Shown piece after piece: positions 27,988 through 37,706 of a stretch of DNA of 64,000 nt (position 1 is its first letter; every line of letters starts with the position of its first letter). Source of the stretch: an uncultured Francisella sp. Its GTDB lineage: Bacteria; Pseudomonadota; Gammaproteobacteria; Burkholderiales; Neisseriaceae. The stretch lies in assembly GCA_943913135.1 (NCBI GenBank), contig CALTVE010000002.1, positions 186,001-250,000 of the forward strand, given 5' to 3'. A model generated the notes under the pieces. That model was not told where the DNA came from. It searched no databases and saw nothing but the letters and a program-made list of their open reading frames with translations. The position numbers and the translations under genes are program-made.

Positions 27988-28815
27988 ATGATAGAAGTCA
28001 TGAAAAAGAGAATTGTTTTATCTCTAGCTTACGAAGGTACTTTGTACCGAGGTTGGCAGAAACAAAAAGGCTTTAGTGACAGCATTGAAGATGCGGTACA
28101 GCAGGCAGTGAGTGCGATCGCCTGTCATCCAGTTACGATAGTGGCCTCTGGCCGCACTGATAAGGGGGTACATGCGTTACGGCAAATTGTCCATTTTGAT
28201 AGCGATGCCATCCGAGAAATGCACGCTTGGGTTTATGGAGTGAATCGTTTCTTACCCTGGGGTATTCAGGTACAACATGCACAAGAAGTAGATAGAAATT
28301 TCCATGCCCGCTTTAAGGCACAGCGACGCTTTTATCGATATTTATTAAGCGTAGCAAAGCATAAGCCACTTTTTTTGCGTCATAAAGTAGGATGGGTGTT
28401 TTATCCGTTAAATTTATCGTCCATGCAAGAGGCCACCCCGTTTTTACTCGGTAAACAAGATTTTTCTAGTTTTCGCGCCCCCGATTGTCAAGCGTCCAGT
28501 GCGATTAAAACCCTATACCACGCAGCGGTCTATGAAGACAGAGGACTTTTTTGCTTTGATTTTGCGGGGGATGGTTTTTTGCATCATATGGTGCGCAATA
28601 TTATCGGTGCACTCGTTGAGGTAGGCCGGGGTCGGTTATCACCAGTAGAATTTAAAGATTTGATTGAGGAAAAAAGCCGCCGGCGTGCTCCACCCACATT
28701 TAGCGCCGAAGGACTTTATTTTTTAGGGGCTCGTTATGATCCCGTTTTTGGTCTAAATTGGCCACCTTTGGCAAAGACTTTTTGGGGGAACAATGCCTTT
28801 TTATCCGCGGATTAA
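27988..28815 (+). CDS. truA: tRNA pseudouridine(38-40) synthase
   Basis: Isomerises uridines 38, 39 and 40 in tRNA anticodon stems. The 275-residue protein has the catalytic aspartate in SGRTDKGVHALRQIVHFD (about residue 56), the family start LAYEGTLYRGWQKQ, and the C-terminal HHMVRNIIGALVEVGRGRL. An in-frame ATG 4 codons later (28000) is an alternative start. It opens the forward run truA-trpF-trpB-trpA-accD-psd-pssA-ggt. The end of truA overlaps trpF by 23 bases. Confidence 0.96.
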   Translation: MIEVMKKRIVLSLAYEGTLYRGWQKQKGFSDSIEDAVQQAVSAIACHPVTIVASGRTDKGVHALRQIVHFDSDAIREMHAWVYGVNRFLPWGIQVQHAQEVDRNFHARFKAQRRFYRYLLSVAKHKPLFLRHKVGWVFYPLNLSSMQEATPFLLGKQDFSSFRAPDCQASSAIKTLYHAAVYEDRGLFCFDFAGDGFLHHMVRNIIGALVEVGRGRLSPVEFKDLIEEKSRRRAPPTFSAEGLYFLGARYDPVFGLNWPPLAKTFWGNNAFLSAD

Positions 28816-29434
28816 AATTTGTGGTATCACTCGTTTACAGGATGCGCTTTATTGTGCTGCTGTGGGGATAGATGCTTTAGGATTTGTTTTCTATCCAGGC
28901 AGTCAACGTTTTATTGCCCCTGAAAAAGCGCGTGAGATTATTTTGTCTTTACCCCCTTTTATCACAACGGTCGGCTTATTTGTAAACCCGAGTGCTGATG
29001 AAGTAAATGCCATTTGCAGGGAAGTTCCCGTTCAGGTTTTGCAGTTTCATGGGAGGGAAGATAGCGTTTTTTGTAATTCTTTTAATCGACCTTATTTAAA
29101 AGCGATTCCCATTGAATCGGATACCAATTTTGCGCTGTTAGAAGCGCGTTTTGCCTCTGCTACAGCTTTGCTATATGATAGTTTTTCGCTGACAGGTCAT
29201 GGGGGGAGCGGGCAAAAATTTGATTGGACTTATTTGCCTTCTACTTTAAAAAAACCCTGGGTGCTGGCAGGAGGGTTAAACGCTGGCAATATTAAAGAAG
29301 CGCTACAGCAGACTGGTGCCCTTAGTTTAGACGTTGCCAGTGGGGTGGAAAGTTCACCGGGAATCAAAGATAAAGAAAAATTACAGGCCTTCTTACTTGA
29401 GGTTAAAAATGCATTCTTATCCGTATCCAGATAA
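28793..29434 (+). CDS. trpF: Phosphoribosylanthranilate isomerase
   Basis: Third step of tryptophan synthesis from chorismate. A standalone 213-residue TIM-barrel enzyme beginning [17 protein letters not shown], with the KICGIT catalytic-cysteine motif and the phosphate-binding [10 protein letters not shown] and DVASGVE segments. In enteric bacteria this activity is fused to TrpC; here it is separate, as in many other gammaproteobacteria. A strong GGGGGA ribosome site sits inside the end of truA. It overlaps trpB by 26 bases. Confidence 0.96.
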   Translation: MPFYPRIKICGITRLQDALYCAAVGIDALGFVFYPGSQRFIAPEKAREIILSLPPFITTVGLFVNPSADEVNAICREVPVQVLQFHGREDSVFCNSFNRPYLKAIPIESDTNFALLEARFASATALLYDSFSLTGHGGSGQKFDWTYLPSTLKKPWVLAGGLNAGNIKEALQQTGALSLDVASGVESSPGIKDKEKLQAFLLEVKNAFLSVSR

Positions 29435-30611
29435 AAATGGCTGGTTTGGCGATTTTGGGGGTCGTTTTGTCGCCGAAACATTGATTTCTCCTTTGGAAGA
29501 CTTAGAAAATGCCTATCGCGCTGCTATTAACGAAGAAAGTTTTTGGCAAGACTATCAAAGTTTGGCTCGCCATTATGTGGGTCGTCCAAGCCCTACTTAC
29601 CATGCGAAGCGCTTAAGCGATTATCTGGGTGGAGGACAAATATATTTAAAAAGGGAAGACTTAAATCATACCGGTGCCCATAAGGTAAACAATGTATTAG
29701 GTCAGGTTTTATTAGCTTGCCGAATGGGAAAAAAACGCTTGATCGCTGAAACGGGCGCAGGCCAGCATGGAGTCGCAACGGCCATGCTGGCTGCTAAGTT
29801 CGGTTTAAGCTGTGTGGTATTTATGGGCGAAGAAGATATTAAGCGGCAAAGTCCCAACGTGTACCGAATGAAGTTGTTGGGAGCTGAAGTGGTGTCAGTC
29901 GCAGGAGGGACGCGCACTTTAAAAGATGCAATGAATGAAGCATTGCGTGATTGGGTCAGCCACATCGACGATACCTATTATGTAATTGGTACTGTTGCCG
30001 GTCCTCATCCATACCCGGAAATGGTGCGCGTCTTTCAACAGGTGATTGGAAGAGAAGCAAAGCAACAAATTGTACGGCAGTCGGGTAAGTTACCTGATTA
30101 TCTGGTTGCATGTGTGGGAGGGGGTTCTAATGCTATTGGTTTTTTTCATGCCTTTTTAGAAGATAAAGAAGTATTATTAATCGGGGTTGAAGCGGGAGGA
30201 AAGGGCTTAAATACAAAAGAAAACGCTGCTCCTTTAACTTTACATAGCCCTAAAGGCATCGTCCATGGTGCTAAAACCTATTTAATGCAAGATGCTTTTG
30301 GTCAAGTAGCCGCTACGCACTCCATATCTGCTGGTTTAGATTACCCGGGAGTAGGACCAGAACACTGTTTATTACAAGATTTGGGTCGTGCGACTTATGA
30401 AGCAGTTAATGATGAGGAAGCGATTTCAGCATTTCGTATGTTGAGTCGTTTAGAAGGCATTATTCCCGCCTTAGAAAGTAGCCATGCTTTGGCTTGGGCC
30501 ATTAAAAAAGCACCACAATTGACAAAAGAACACGTTATTTTTGTTAATCTTTCTGGTCGAGGCGATAAAGATTTAAACACCATCGCCCAAATAGAGGGCA
30601 TTACATTATGA
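29409..30611 (+). CDS. trpB: Tryptophan synthase beta chain
   Basis: Joins indole (from TrpA) with serine to give tryptophan, using pyridoxal phosphate. The ATG at 29409 gives 400 residues and the family start [15 protein letters not shown]. The PLP lysine lies in [11 protein letters not shown] (about residue 87), and the phosphate loop appears as [12 protein letters not shown]. The longer in-frame start upstream lies within trpF and is not needed. It overlaps trpF and trpA, consistent with tight coupling of the alpha-beta complex. Confidence 0.97.
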   Translation: MHSYPYPDKNGWFGDFGGRFVAETLISPLEDLENAYRAAINEESFWQDYQSLARHYVGRPSPTYHAKRLSDYLGGGQIYLKREDLNHTGAHKVNNVLGQVLLACRMGKKRLIAETGAGQHGVATAMLAAKFGLSCVVFMGEEDIKRQSPNVYRMKLLGAEVVSVAGGTRTLKDAMNEALRDWVSHIDDTYYVIGTVAGPHPYPEMVRVFQQVIGREAKQQIVRQSGKLPDYLVACVGGGSNAIGFFHAFLEDKEVLLIGVEAGGKGLNTKENAAPLTLHSPKGIVHGAKTYLMQDAFGQVAATHSISAGLDYPGVGPEHCLLQDLGRATYEAVNDEEAISAFRMLSRLEGIIPALESSHALAWAIKKAPQLTKEHVIFVNLSGRGDKDLNTIAQIEGITL

Positions 30612-31405
30612 AACGCCTGGATAAATTGTTTAGTGCGTTAAAGGTAAAAAAAGAAAAAGCGCTTGTCGTCTATATCACTGCAGGCGACCCTGACCGAGAA
30701 AGTACTTTAAATTTCATGCATACGCTGGCCGATAGCGGCGCTGATATTTTGGAGATTGGCTTCCCTTTTTCTGAGCCGATGGCCGATGGCCCGGTGATTC
30801 AAAGGGCCATGGCCCGTTCCTTACGAAAAGGAACCTCCTTAGAAGAAGTACTTCAAATCATCGCTACTTTCCGTTCAAAAAATACCACAACCCCCATTGT
30901 GCTGATGGGCTACTTAAACCCAATTTACCGCATGGGCTATCAAAATTTTGCTGATAAAGCAGCCGCTGCGGGCATCGATGCCACTTTAATCGTGGATTGT
31001 CCATTCGATATGATGGGCGACTTAAAGAAGGAACTAGAAAAGAAAGCGATGGATCCTATTTTCTTGCTCGCCCCAACCAGCACAGAGACCCGTGTTAAAA
31101 TGCTGGGTAAAGCGGCTCGAGGTTTTTTATATTATGTTTCTCTTAAAGGGGTAACGGGTTCTTCGGTCCTCGATACGAAAGCAGTAGAAAAAAAATTGGC
31201 GCAGATAAAAAGAGAAGTAAACTGCCCAGTGGTAGTCGGATTTGGCATTCACTCGCAAGAAGAAGCCGCTGAGGTAGCACGCTTTGCTGATGGAATTGTA
31301 GTGGGTAGTCGTATTGTTGCCTTAATTGAAGAGCAAGGCAGACAGGCAGCCTCAGCGATGGCATCGGTAACACGAGAACTTAAAGCAGTGACACATCATT
31401 TGTAA
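30608..31405 (+). CDS. trpA: Tryptophan synthase alpha chain
   Basis: Cleaves indole-3-glycerol phosphate to indole and glyceraldehyde 3-phosphate and channels indole to TrpB. The 265-residue barrel has the catalytic glutamate in [18 protein letters not shown] and the aspartate in [12 protein letters not shown], with the phosphate-binding [10 protein letters not shown] and GIVVGSRIV. It overlaps trpB as ATGA. accD follows 20 bases later. trpE, trpG, trpD and trpC are not in this window, and no trp leader peptide is visible. Confidence 0.97.
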   Translation: MKRLDKLFSALKVKKEKALVVYITAGDPDRESTLNFMHTLADSGADILEIGFPFSEPMADGPVIQRAMARSLRKGTSLEEVLQIIATFRSKNTTTPIVLMGYLNPIYRMGYQNFADKAAAAGIDATLIVDCPFDMMGDLKKELEKKAMDPIFLLAPTSTETRVKMLGKAARGFLYYVSLKGVTGSSVLDTKAVEKKLAQIKREVNCPVVVGFGIHSQEEAAEVARFADGIVVGSRIVALIEEQGRQAASAMASVTRELKAVTHHL

Positions 31406-31424
31406 AAATAACGCAGGTAGAAGT

Positions 31425-32342
31425 ATGTCTTGGCTAGATAAAATTTTGCCGCCCAAAATCAAAAAAAAGAACACCAATGTGTCTTCTATTCCAGAAGGAC
31501 TGTGGTTAAAATGTCCTTCATGCACGGCAACCCTTTATAGTACTGATTTAATTAAAAATATAGAAGTATGCCCCAAGTGCGGTTACCACAATTATGTATC
31601 GGCAAGAGAACGGATACGTATTTTTTTAGACGAAAACAGTTTTGAAGAAACGGAAGCGCAATTAAAGCCGGTAGATTTTTTAAAGTTTCGTGATACTGCT
31701 AAATACACGGAACGTTTACACAGTGCGCGTAAAAATATACAGGAAGAAGATGCACTTGTAACTGGCATCGGCACCTTACAGGGGATGCGTGTCGTCGTTG
31801 CGGTCTTTGAGTTTCGCTTCATTGGGGGTTCGATGGGCTCGGTAGTAGGGGAAAAATTTGTACGCGCGGTAAAAACGGCAGCGGAAAAGAATATCCCTTT
31901 TATTTCTTTTGCCGCCTCTGGGGGTGCCCGCATGCAGGAGGGCTTAGCCTCTCTTATGCAGATGGCCAAAACTTCGGCCTCTTTACACGGTTTAAGCGAC
32001 CGGCATATCCCTTTTATATCGATTTTAACGAATCCTACTATGGGAGGTGTATCGGCTAGTTTTGCCTTTCTAGGAGATATTGTGATTGCCGAACCCGGGG
32101 CCCTGATTGGTTTTGCAGGCCCACGTGTCATTCAGCAAACCGTACGCGAAACCTTACCTGAAGGTTTTCAAAGGGCTGAATTTTTGTTAAAAGCCGGTGC
32201 CCTGGATCAAATTGTGGATCGCCGGGCCATGCGCACAACAGTATTTAATTTACTGACCTTCCTTTTAAACAAACCTTCTGAAGGTAGAGAAGAAAAAACA
32301 AAGAATAAAAATAGTCAACCCAAGCAACTAAGCAAGCGATAA
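31425..32342 (+). CDS. accD: Acetyl-CoA carboxylase carboxyltransferase subunit beta
   Basis: With AccA transfers the carboxyl group from biotin to acetyl-CoA to form malonyl-CoA, the first step of fatty-acid synthesis. The 305-residue protein has the N-terminal four-cysteine zinc ribbon (CPSC ... CPKC, about residues 29-51), the carboxyltransferase core with FIGGSMGSVVGEKF and FAASGGARMQEG, and TNPTMGGVSASFA. The final 25 residues are a charged tail. Following the trp genes is a known arrangement in this class. Confidence 0.97.
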   Translation: MSWLDKILPPKIKKKNTNVSSIPEGLWLKCPSCTATLYSTDLIKNIEVCPKCGYHNYVSARERIRIFLDENSFEETEAQLKPVDFLKFRDTAKYTERLHSARKNIQEEDALVTGIGTLQGMRVVVAVFEFRFIGGSMGSVVGEKFVRAVKTAAEKNIPFISFAASGGARMQEGLASLMQMAKTSASLHGLSDRHIPFISILTNPTMGGVSASFAFLGDIVIAEPGALIGFAGPRVIQQTVRETLPEGFQRAEFLLKAGALDQIVDRRAMRTTVFNLLTFLLNKPSEGREEKTKNKNSQPKQLSKR

Positions 32343-32366
32343 TAAAAACGGAGCGCACAAGTTAAA

Positions 32367-33050
32367 ATGAATAATAAAGATCGTTTTCCTCGCCCCTATA
32401 TTGCCCGAGAAGGACACAGACATCTTATTATTTTGCTGTTTTTGGCCTGGGCAAGCTTTTTAATGGGGGCTCCTTGGTTAAGCTGGCTTATTTTTGGGAT
32501 ATCGCTTTTTGTAGTCCAGTTTTTCCGCGATCCAATCCGCTTTCTTCCTGATAATGATCCTACGAGTGTGGTTTCCCCCGCCGATGGTCGCATCATTGCG
32601 GTAGAAAGAACAGGGGATCCTTATCGGCAGGGTAGAGAATCCATTAAAATCAGTATTTTTATGAATGTATTCAATGTACATGCTAACAGTGCGCCTTTAA
32701 CCGGTACGGTGGAAAACATCTTTTATTTCCCGGGAACATTTATCAATGCTTCTTTAGATAAAGCGAGCAGTGAAAATGAACGTAATGCCGTTTTGTTGAA
32801 AACTGATTCAGAGCAAGAAATTACGTGTGTGCAAGTGGCTGGTTTAATAGCGCGGCGTATTCTTTGCTATATCAATCAAGGCGATAGGATGGAAAGAGGA
32901 AGCCGATATGGTTTTATACGCTTTGGTTCTCGGGTGGATCTTTATTTACCCCCAAATGCAGAAATAAAAGTAACGATCGGTGATAAAGTAAAAGCGGTTC
33001 AGTCGCTTATTGCCAAAATTAAGGATCAGGATCATGAAGGAACTGGGTAG
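32367..33050 (+). CDS. psd: Phosphatidylserine decarboxylase (short family type)
   Basis: Decarboxylates phosphatidylserine to phosphatidylethanolamine at the inner membrane after self-cleavage into two chains. The 227-residue proenzyme has two N-terminal hydrophobic stretches (about 20-48), the SPADGRI segment, FMNVFNVHANSAP, and a self-cleavage region RFGSRVDLYLP near residue 190, where the pyruvoyl group would form at the serine of GS. It is the short type (about 210-230 residues), not the roughly 320-residue E. coli type. It is directly followed by pssA, which makes its substrate. Confidence 0.93.
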   Translation: MNNKDRFPRPYIAREGHRHLIILLFLAWASFLMGAPWLSWLIFGISLFVVQFFRDPIRFLPDNDPTSVVSPADGRIIAVERTGDPYRQGRESIKISIFMNVFNVHANSAPLTGTVENIFYFPGTFINASLDKASSENERNAVLLKTDSEQEITCVQVAGLIARRILCYINQGDRMERGSRYGFIRFGSRVDLYLPPNAEIKVTIGDKVKAVQSLIAKIKDQDHEGTG

Positions 33051-33801
33051 TCGTTTAAGTTGGCAAGAACAAGCAGGGTTCTATTTTCTCCCCAATGCTT
33101 TTACCTTAACGGCTTTATTTTTTGCTTTTTTTGCTATGAGTGAAGCGATTAATGGTCACTTTGATCACGCCGGTTGGGGGATATTGGCGTCCTTGTTTTT
33201 AGATGGCATCGACGGGCGAATTGCACGTATGACAGGTAAGCAGGGCGCTTTCGGTGAACAGTTAGATAGCATTGCCGATATGGTTAGTTTTGGGTTGGCC
33301 CCCGCTTTAATTGTCTATATGGCTCTGTTGCGGCCGTTTGGTAAATTTGGTTTTATGGTGGCATTTATCTATTGTGCCTGTGCGGCTTTACGTTTGGCTC
33401 TTTTTAACAGTACGTTAGCGATCCATACGGATAAACGCTGGTTTACCGGTTTGCCTAGTCCTTCGGCTGCGTCCATCGTGGTCGGATATGTGTGGTTTAT
33501 CGAAACGTATTTTCCTCAAGCGAGCCCTATTGGGTGGATTGGGATAGGACTCACCTTAATCGCTGGTTTATCGATGATTTCGCCTGTGAAGTTCTGGAGT
33601 TTTAAAGGTTTGGAAAGCCAGCGCGCGCAAAATTTTAATAATTGGTTTATTTTAGCGGTTTTGCTTTTGTTATTAGCCACTGAGCCGTGCTTAGTTTATT
33701 TTTCTTTCTTTGCTCTTTATGTAGTTTTTAATTATTCGTTGGCTTTAATTCGTTATCTTTTCCCCAAAAAAAGCGTCCTGAAACTTAAGGAAAAACCATG
33801 A
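33034..33801 (+). CDS. pssA: CDP-diacylglycerol-serine O-phosphatidyltransferase
   Basis: Makes phosphatidylserine from CDP-diacylglycerol and serine in the inner membrane. The 255-residue protein has several membrane segments and the CDP-alcohol phosphotransferase motif DG-x2-AR-x8-G-x3-D-x3-D in DGIDGRIARMTGKQG followed by QLDSIAD (about residues 50-76). The start at 33034 has AGGATCAGG just upstream; an earlier ATG would lie deeper in psd. It overlaps psd by 17 bases and is coupled to ggt by ATGA. Confidence 0.94.
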   Translation: MKELGSRLSWQEQAGFYFLPNAFTLTALFFAFFAMSEAINGHFDHAGWGILASLFLDGIDGRIARMTGKQGAFGEQLDSIADMVSFGLAPALIVYMALLRPFGKFGFMVAFIYCACAALRLALFNSTLAIHTDKRWFTGLPSPSAASIVVGYVWFIETYFPQASPIGWIGIGLTLIAGLSMISPVKFWSFKGLESQRAQNFNNWFILAVLLLLLATEPCLVYFSFFALYVVFNYSLALIRYLFPKKSVLKLKEKP

Positions 33802-35573
33802 AATTACGTGTGATCTATTCTTTTTTGTTCGTGGGATTTACCGTTTCTTGCGCGACAGTATCGGGGAAACAAGATGGCCCTCAATACCATCAATCGGAAG
33901 CAGTAAAGGCCTCCGGCGAGATATATGACAGTAATTTTTTGGAATTTCAGCCGCTCTATGCACAAAATGGGATCGTGGTGAGTGAAAGTAAATTAGCCAG
34001 TGAAGTGGGAGAGCAAGTCCTAAAAAGAGGGGGCAACGCTATCGATGCTGCCGTGGCCGTGGGGTTTGTTTTAGCGGTGGTTTATCCGAATGCTGGTAAT
34101 ATTGGCGGCGGTGGTTTTATGATGAGTTATAACAGTAAAAACCATCGTGTTGAAGCGATTGATTTTAGGGAAGTGGCTCCTCAGAGCGCATCTAAAGAAA
34201 CTTATCTCGATCAACGAGGAAATGTCATTGATCAAAAAAGTATTGACACGCCCTTTGCTTCTGGCGTGCCAGGAACGGTTAAAGGCCTAGAAACCGCTTG
34301 GCAGCGAGGAGGACATTTGCCTTGGGCCAGTCTTTTGGCGCCGGCCATCGAATTGGCTGATAAAGGGTTTATTATTACTCGGGGTTTAGGCGATAGAATC
34401 CGTGAAAGTGAGGGGCGTCTTAGTTTAAATAAGGCGACATGGGCTATCTATGCACCAAAGGGTCGACTGTTGCAGGCTGGGGATCGTTTTGTACAAAAAG
34501 ATTTAGCTAGGACCTTACGCTTGATTGCTACAGGTGGGTCGAACGTTTTTTATCAAGGCGAGATCGCTGATAAAATCGCACGGTCGATGGCACCTTATCA
34601 TTGGATGAGCAAACAAGATTTAGCCAATTATCGGGTCGTGATTCGCAAGCCTCTAATCGGCACCTTTAAAGGCTATACCGTCACAGTGATGCCTCCGCCT
34701 TCTTCTGGGGGGGTGCATATCCTACAAATTTTAAATGTATTAGAGCATTTCCCTTTAGAACAGTGGGGGCAAAACAGCGCTAAAACCATTCACTACATGT
34801 CAGAAGCAATGAAATGGGCCTATGCCGATCGCTCTAAATATTTAGGTGACCCAGATTATGTCAAGGTGCCAGTGAAAGGTCTGACCGCTAAGGCCTATGC
34901 AGCCACAATCGCACAGAAGATAGGCGAGAAATCAACTCCAGTCAGCGCCATTGCTCCAGGTGTACCTCAGCCTTATGAAAGCAATGAGACCACCCATATT
35001 TCCATTGTTGATAAAGAAGGTAATGCAGTAGCGATGACCTACACCTTGAATGATAATTTTGGCAATGGATTCATCGTTCCAGGGACGGGCATCTTAATGA
35101 ATAACGAGATGGATGATTTTTCATTAAAACCCGGTGAAGCCAATCTTTATGGCCTGATCGGTGCGGAAGCCAATGAAGTCAAAGGGGGTAAACGACCTTT
35201 ATCGTCCATGTCACCCACTTTTGTTTTTAAAGACAAAGATCTTTACTTAGTTACGGGTACCCCTGGCGGCGCCCGTATTTTAACCACAGTGCTCCAAATT
35301 ATCGTTGACGACCTGTTATTTCATTTAAACCCAGCTGAAGCGATCGCGGCCCCGCGCTTTCACGATCAATGGTTGCCGGATGAAATTCGAGTAGAAAAAG
35401 GCTTAAGTCCTGATACGATTCATCTTTTACAAGAAAAAGGCCACACGGTGAGGGTAAAAGCGGTAATGGGAAAAGTCGGGACCATACGGGTTACCCATGA
35501 TCAGAAGGGACAACAGATATTAGAAGGAGCAGCTGACCCACGCAATCCAGATGGTGCTGTCGTCGGTTATTAA
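33798..35573 (+). CDS. ggt: Gamma-glutamyltransferase
   Basis: Exported enzyme that cleaves gamma-glutamyl bonds, mainly in glutathione, and matures by self-cleavage. The 591-residue precursor has an N-terminal export signal (possible lipobox TVSC with cysteine 18, but threonine at -3 is atypical), the large-chain segments GGNAIDAAVAVGF and NIGGGGFMM, and the nucleophilic threonine in NETTHISIVDKEGNAV (about residue 395), where the small chain begins. MPPPSSGG, GILMNNEMDDF and SSMSPT are also present. It ends the truA-to-ggt run and shares its TTAA stop with convergent ispA. Confidence 0.95.
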   Translation: MKLRVIYSFLFVGFTVSCATVSGKQDGPQYHQSEAVKASGEIYDSNFLEFQPLYAQNGIVVSESKLASEVGEQVLKRGGNAIDAAVAVGFVLAVVYPNAGNIGGGGFMMSYNSKNHRVEAIDFREVAPQSASKETYLDQRGNVIDQKSIDTPFASGVPGTVKGLETAWQRGGHLPWASLLAPAIELADKGFIITRGLGDRIRESEGRLSLNKATWAIYAPKGRLLQAGDRFVQKDLARTLRLIATGGSNVFYQGEIADKIARSMAPYHWMSKQDLANYRVVIRKPLIGTFKGYTVTVMPPPSSGGVHILQILNVLEHFPLEQWGQNSAKTIHYMSEAMKWAYADRSKYLGDPDYVKVPVKGLTAKAYAATIAQKIGEKSTPVSAIAPGVPQPYESNETTHISIVDKEGNAVAMTYTLNDNFGNGFIVPGTGILMNNEMDDFSLKPGEANLYGLIGAEANEVKGGKRPLSSMSPTFVFKDKDLYLVTGTPGGARILTTVLQIIVDDLLFHLNPAEAIAAPRFHDQWLPDEIRVEKGLSPDTIHLLQEKGHTVRVKAVMGKVGTIRVTHDQKGQQILEGAADPRNPDGAVVGY

Positions 35574-36472
35574 GAAGAGCGGTTCAAACTGTAAAAAGCG
35601 AGTTGGATCAGATGCTCGCTTTTGGGGTAAGGGCGGATGATTTCTACCGCTTCGTTGATGAGTTGGGTGGCGTAGGTTTTCGCTTCTTTAACCGATGACA
35701 AGGTTACATAAGTAGCTTTGCGATCGGTAGCATCCTTGCCTGCAGTTTTGCCTAAAGTGGCGGTAGAGCCTTCAAAATCGAGAATATCATCGACAATTTG
35801 AAAGGCAAGACCTATTTTTTGAGCAAATGTTTGACAATCTTGACGCAGAGGCAGGGGGGGCGAAAAGCAGCTGAGTACCCCTAAATCTACCGATGCTTGA
35901 ATCAGAGCCCCTGTTTTTTTGCCATGCATATCTTGAAGTTGTTCGAGAGAAATATCCGCTCCCGTGTAGTAAAGATCCAGAGCCTGTCCTCCTGCCATAC
36001 CATAGTAACCTGCTGCTTCACTCAATACTCTTACTGCTTCTAAGGTTTGGGCAGGGTCTAAATGGGAGGGACGCGCCAGGATCGCAAATGCCTGACTTTG
36101 CAAAGTATCCCCGCACAATAAAGCAAAGGCTGAGCCATATTTTTTATGAGTTGTGGCCTTCCCGTGCCGTAATTGGTCGTTATCCATTTCTGGCATATCG
36201 TCATGAACCAAAGAGTAGCTGTGGATAAATTCCAAGGCAACAATACTGTTTTTTAAAGCTTCAAGATCTCTTTCCAATAATTCAGAGGCGGCAATTGCCA
36301 GCAAAGGACGGATACGTTTGCCTTGGTTTAATACGCTGTAGCGAATAGCGCTTAATAAAAGATCGCCAGCATCTTGTTGAGGGAGTGCCTGTTTTAAGGC
36401 CTCTTCGGTTAAAGCTCTTCCTTGGTGCAGCCAGAGATCAAAATCAGAGGTCTTGTTCGGACTCATAATCAT
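35570..36472 (-). CDS. ispA: Geranyl/farnesyl diphosphate synthase (polyprenyl synthetase)
   Basis: Condenses IPP with DMAPP to make C10/C15 prenyl diphosphates for quinones and undecaprenyl phosphate. The 300-residue all-helical protein has the first aspartate-rich motif in HDDMPEMDND and the second in VDDILDFEG, with the family segments GKRIRPLLAIAA and MAGGQALDL. Length fits E. coli IspA (299). It overlaps xseB, as in xseB-ispA-dxs clusters; dxs is not next to it here, since ggt lies immediately downstream on the other strand. Confidence 0.95.
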   Translation of the reverse strand: MIMSPNKTSDFDLWLHQGRALTEEALKQALPQQDAGDLLLSAIRYSVLNQGKRIRPLLAIAASELLERDLEALKNSIVALEFIHSYSLVHDDMPEMDNDQLRHGKATTHKKYGSAFALLCGDTLQSQAFAILARPSHLDPAQTLEAVRVLSEAAGYYGMAGGQALDLYYTGADISLEQLQDMHGKKTGALIQASVDLGVLSCFSPPLPLRQDCQTFAQKIGLAFQIVDDILDFEGSTATLGKTAGKDATDRKATYVTLSSVKEAKTYATQLINEAVEIIRPYPKSEHLIQLAFYSLNRSS

Positions 36473-36794
36473 CGACGTTGTAAGGAGATAAGGCTGTAGA
36501 GCCGTTTTTTTTATCGAGTAGTTGGATACGCTGGGTTACTCGATCAAGTTTTTGTTGACAAAAATGGATTAATTTTAAACCACGTTCATAATAGCGCACA
36601 GAGTCTTCTAGGCTAATTTCACGATTAGCCATTTTTTCGCTGATTACTTTTAATTCGTTCATCGCTTGTTCAAAGCTCGGTTCGCTTTTTTTTGTGGTTT
36701 TGCTTTTTTGCATTTTGGGCTTTTGACTATCGGCCCAGTTTTCTTCTAGTTCCCAGGCCTCAAAAGAAGTTTGCGGATCATCTTGCTCGTTCAT
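36444..36794 (-). CDS. xseB: Exodeoxyribonuclease VII small subunit
   Basis: Small subunit of the single-strand DNA exonuclease VII. The conserved core SFEQAMNELKVISEKMANREISLEDSVRYYERGLKL occupies about residues 40-75. The protein is 116 residues, longer than the usual 75-85, because of an acidic and then lysine-rich N-terminal extension of about 38 residues. The long start has AGGA 9 bases upstream, so the extension is probably real, although an internal ATG (codon 28) exists. It overlaps the ispA start. Confidence 0.92.
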   Translation of the reverse strand: MNEQDDPQTSFEAWELEENWADSQKPKMQKSKTTKKSEPSFEQAMNELKVISEKMANREISLEDSVRYYERGLKLIHFCQQKLDRVTQRIQLLDKKNGSTALSPYNVDDYESEQDL

Positions 36795-36915
36795 TGTGCT
36801 AGGTCCTGATAGAGTAAAGAAGAATTATGGCATGAAACCTCGGTAAAAGGCCAATTTTATGCCATAATCCTCATTTTACGCATTTTAGCCCTTTATTTTA
36901 GGATGGTGGATTTTG

Positions 36916-37671
36916 ATGATGACGGCGTTTATCAGTGGCGCCTCTATCGGTATTGGTGCAGAAATTAGCAAGCTTTTAGTGGAAAAGGGAGTGACGGTAT
37001 TTGCCGCAGCTCGCCGTGTGGATAAATTAGAAAGAATGCACCATACTCTTGGCAATCAATTTATTCCCCTGGAACTAGATATCAGCGATCCGCGGGCGAT
37101 TAAAAAAGCTATCGCTCGATTAGGAGATCAAGCTAAAAAAATTGATTTACTTGTGAATAATGCGGGTCTGGCCTTAGGGCTTGAACCTTTTTATCAAAAT
37201 AGCGCCGAAGATATAGAGACTATGATCCAAACTAATATCTTGGGCTTAACTCATTTAACCCATGCCCTATTGCCGTTTATGGTAGCCAATAAAAAAGGCT
37301 ATGTGATTAATATAGGATCGGTAGCAGCCAACTATGCTTACGTAGGGGGAACGGTTTATGGAGCTACCAAGGCTTTTATCAGCCGTTTCAGTGCCGGTTT
37401 ACGCGTAGATATTGCTCCATTGCCCATTCGCGTCACCGATATGATGCCTGGACAAGTGGCAGGAACTGAATTTTCTTCAGTGCGTTTTCATGGTGATAAT
37501 AAACGGGCACAAGCAGTTTATGAAGGAACACAATCCTTACAACCAGAAGACATTGCGCAAATGGTACTGTGGCTGTATGAATTGCCCGAGCACATCAACG
37601 TTAATTATTTGGAAATAATGCCTGTAGTCCAGACCAGCGCAGGGCTTAAAGTCCATAAAAGTAAAAATTAA
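36916..37671 (+). CDS. Short-chain dehydrogenase/reductase (YdfG-like)
   Basis: NAD(P)-dependent oxidoreductase of the classical SDR family. The 251-residue Rossmann-fold protein has the cofactor motif SGASIGIGAEISKLL at the N-terminus, LVNNAG, INIGSVAANYAY with the catalytic serine, and YGATK with the catalytic tyrosine and lysine (about residues 150-154). The end (PGQVAGTEFSSVRF) resembles YdfG, which acts on 3-hydroxy acids and serine-type substrates. The actual substrate is uncertain. GGTGG lies upstream of two consecutive ATG codons; the first is taken as start. Confidence 0.88.
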   Translation: MMTAFISGASIGIGAEISKLLVEKGVTVFAAARRVDKLERMHHTLGNQFIPLELDISDPRAIKKAIARLGDQAKKIDLLVNNAGLALGLEPFYQNSAEDIETMIQTNILGLTHLTHALLPFMVANKKGYVINIGSVAANYAYVGGTVYGATKAFISRFSAGLRVDIAPLPIRVTDMMPGQVAGTEFSSVRFHGDNKRAQAVYEGTQSLQPEDIAQMVLWLYELPEHINVNYLEIMPVVQTSAGLKVHKSKN

Positions 37672-37706
37672 TTCTAGCTAGCTTCAACTATTCTGGAGTC
37701 GAAAGT

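Noticed and set aside
31592..32131. 179-residue reverse ORF opposite accD
   Set aside because: It is a codon-bias shadow of accD, with low-complexity composition and no start context.
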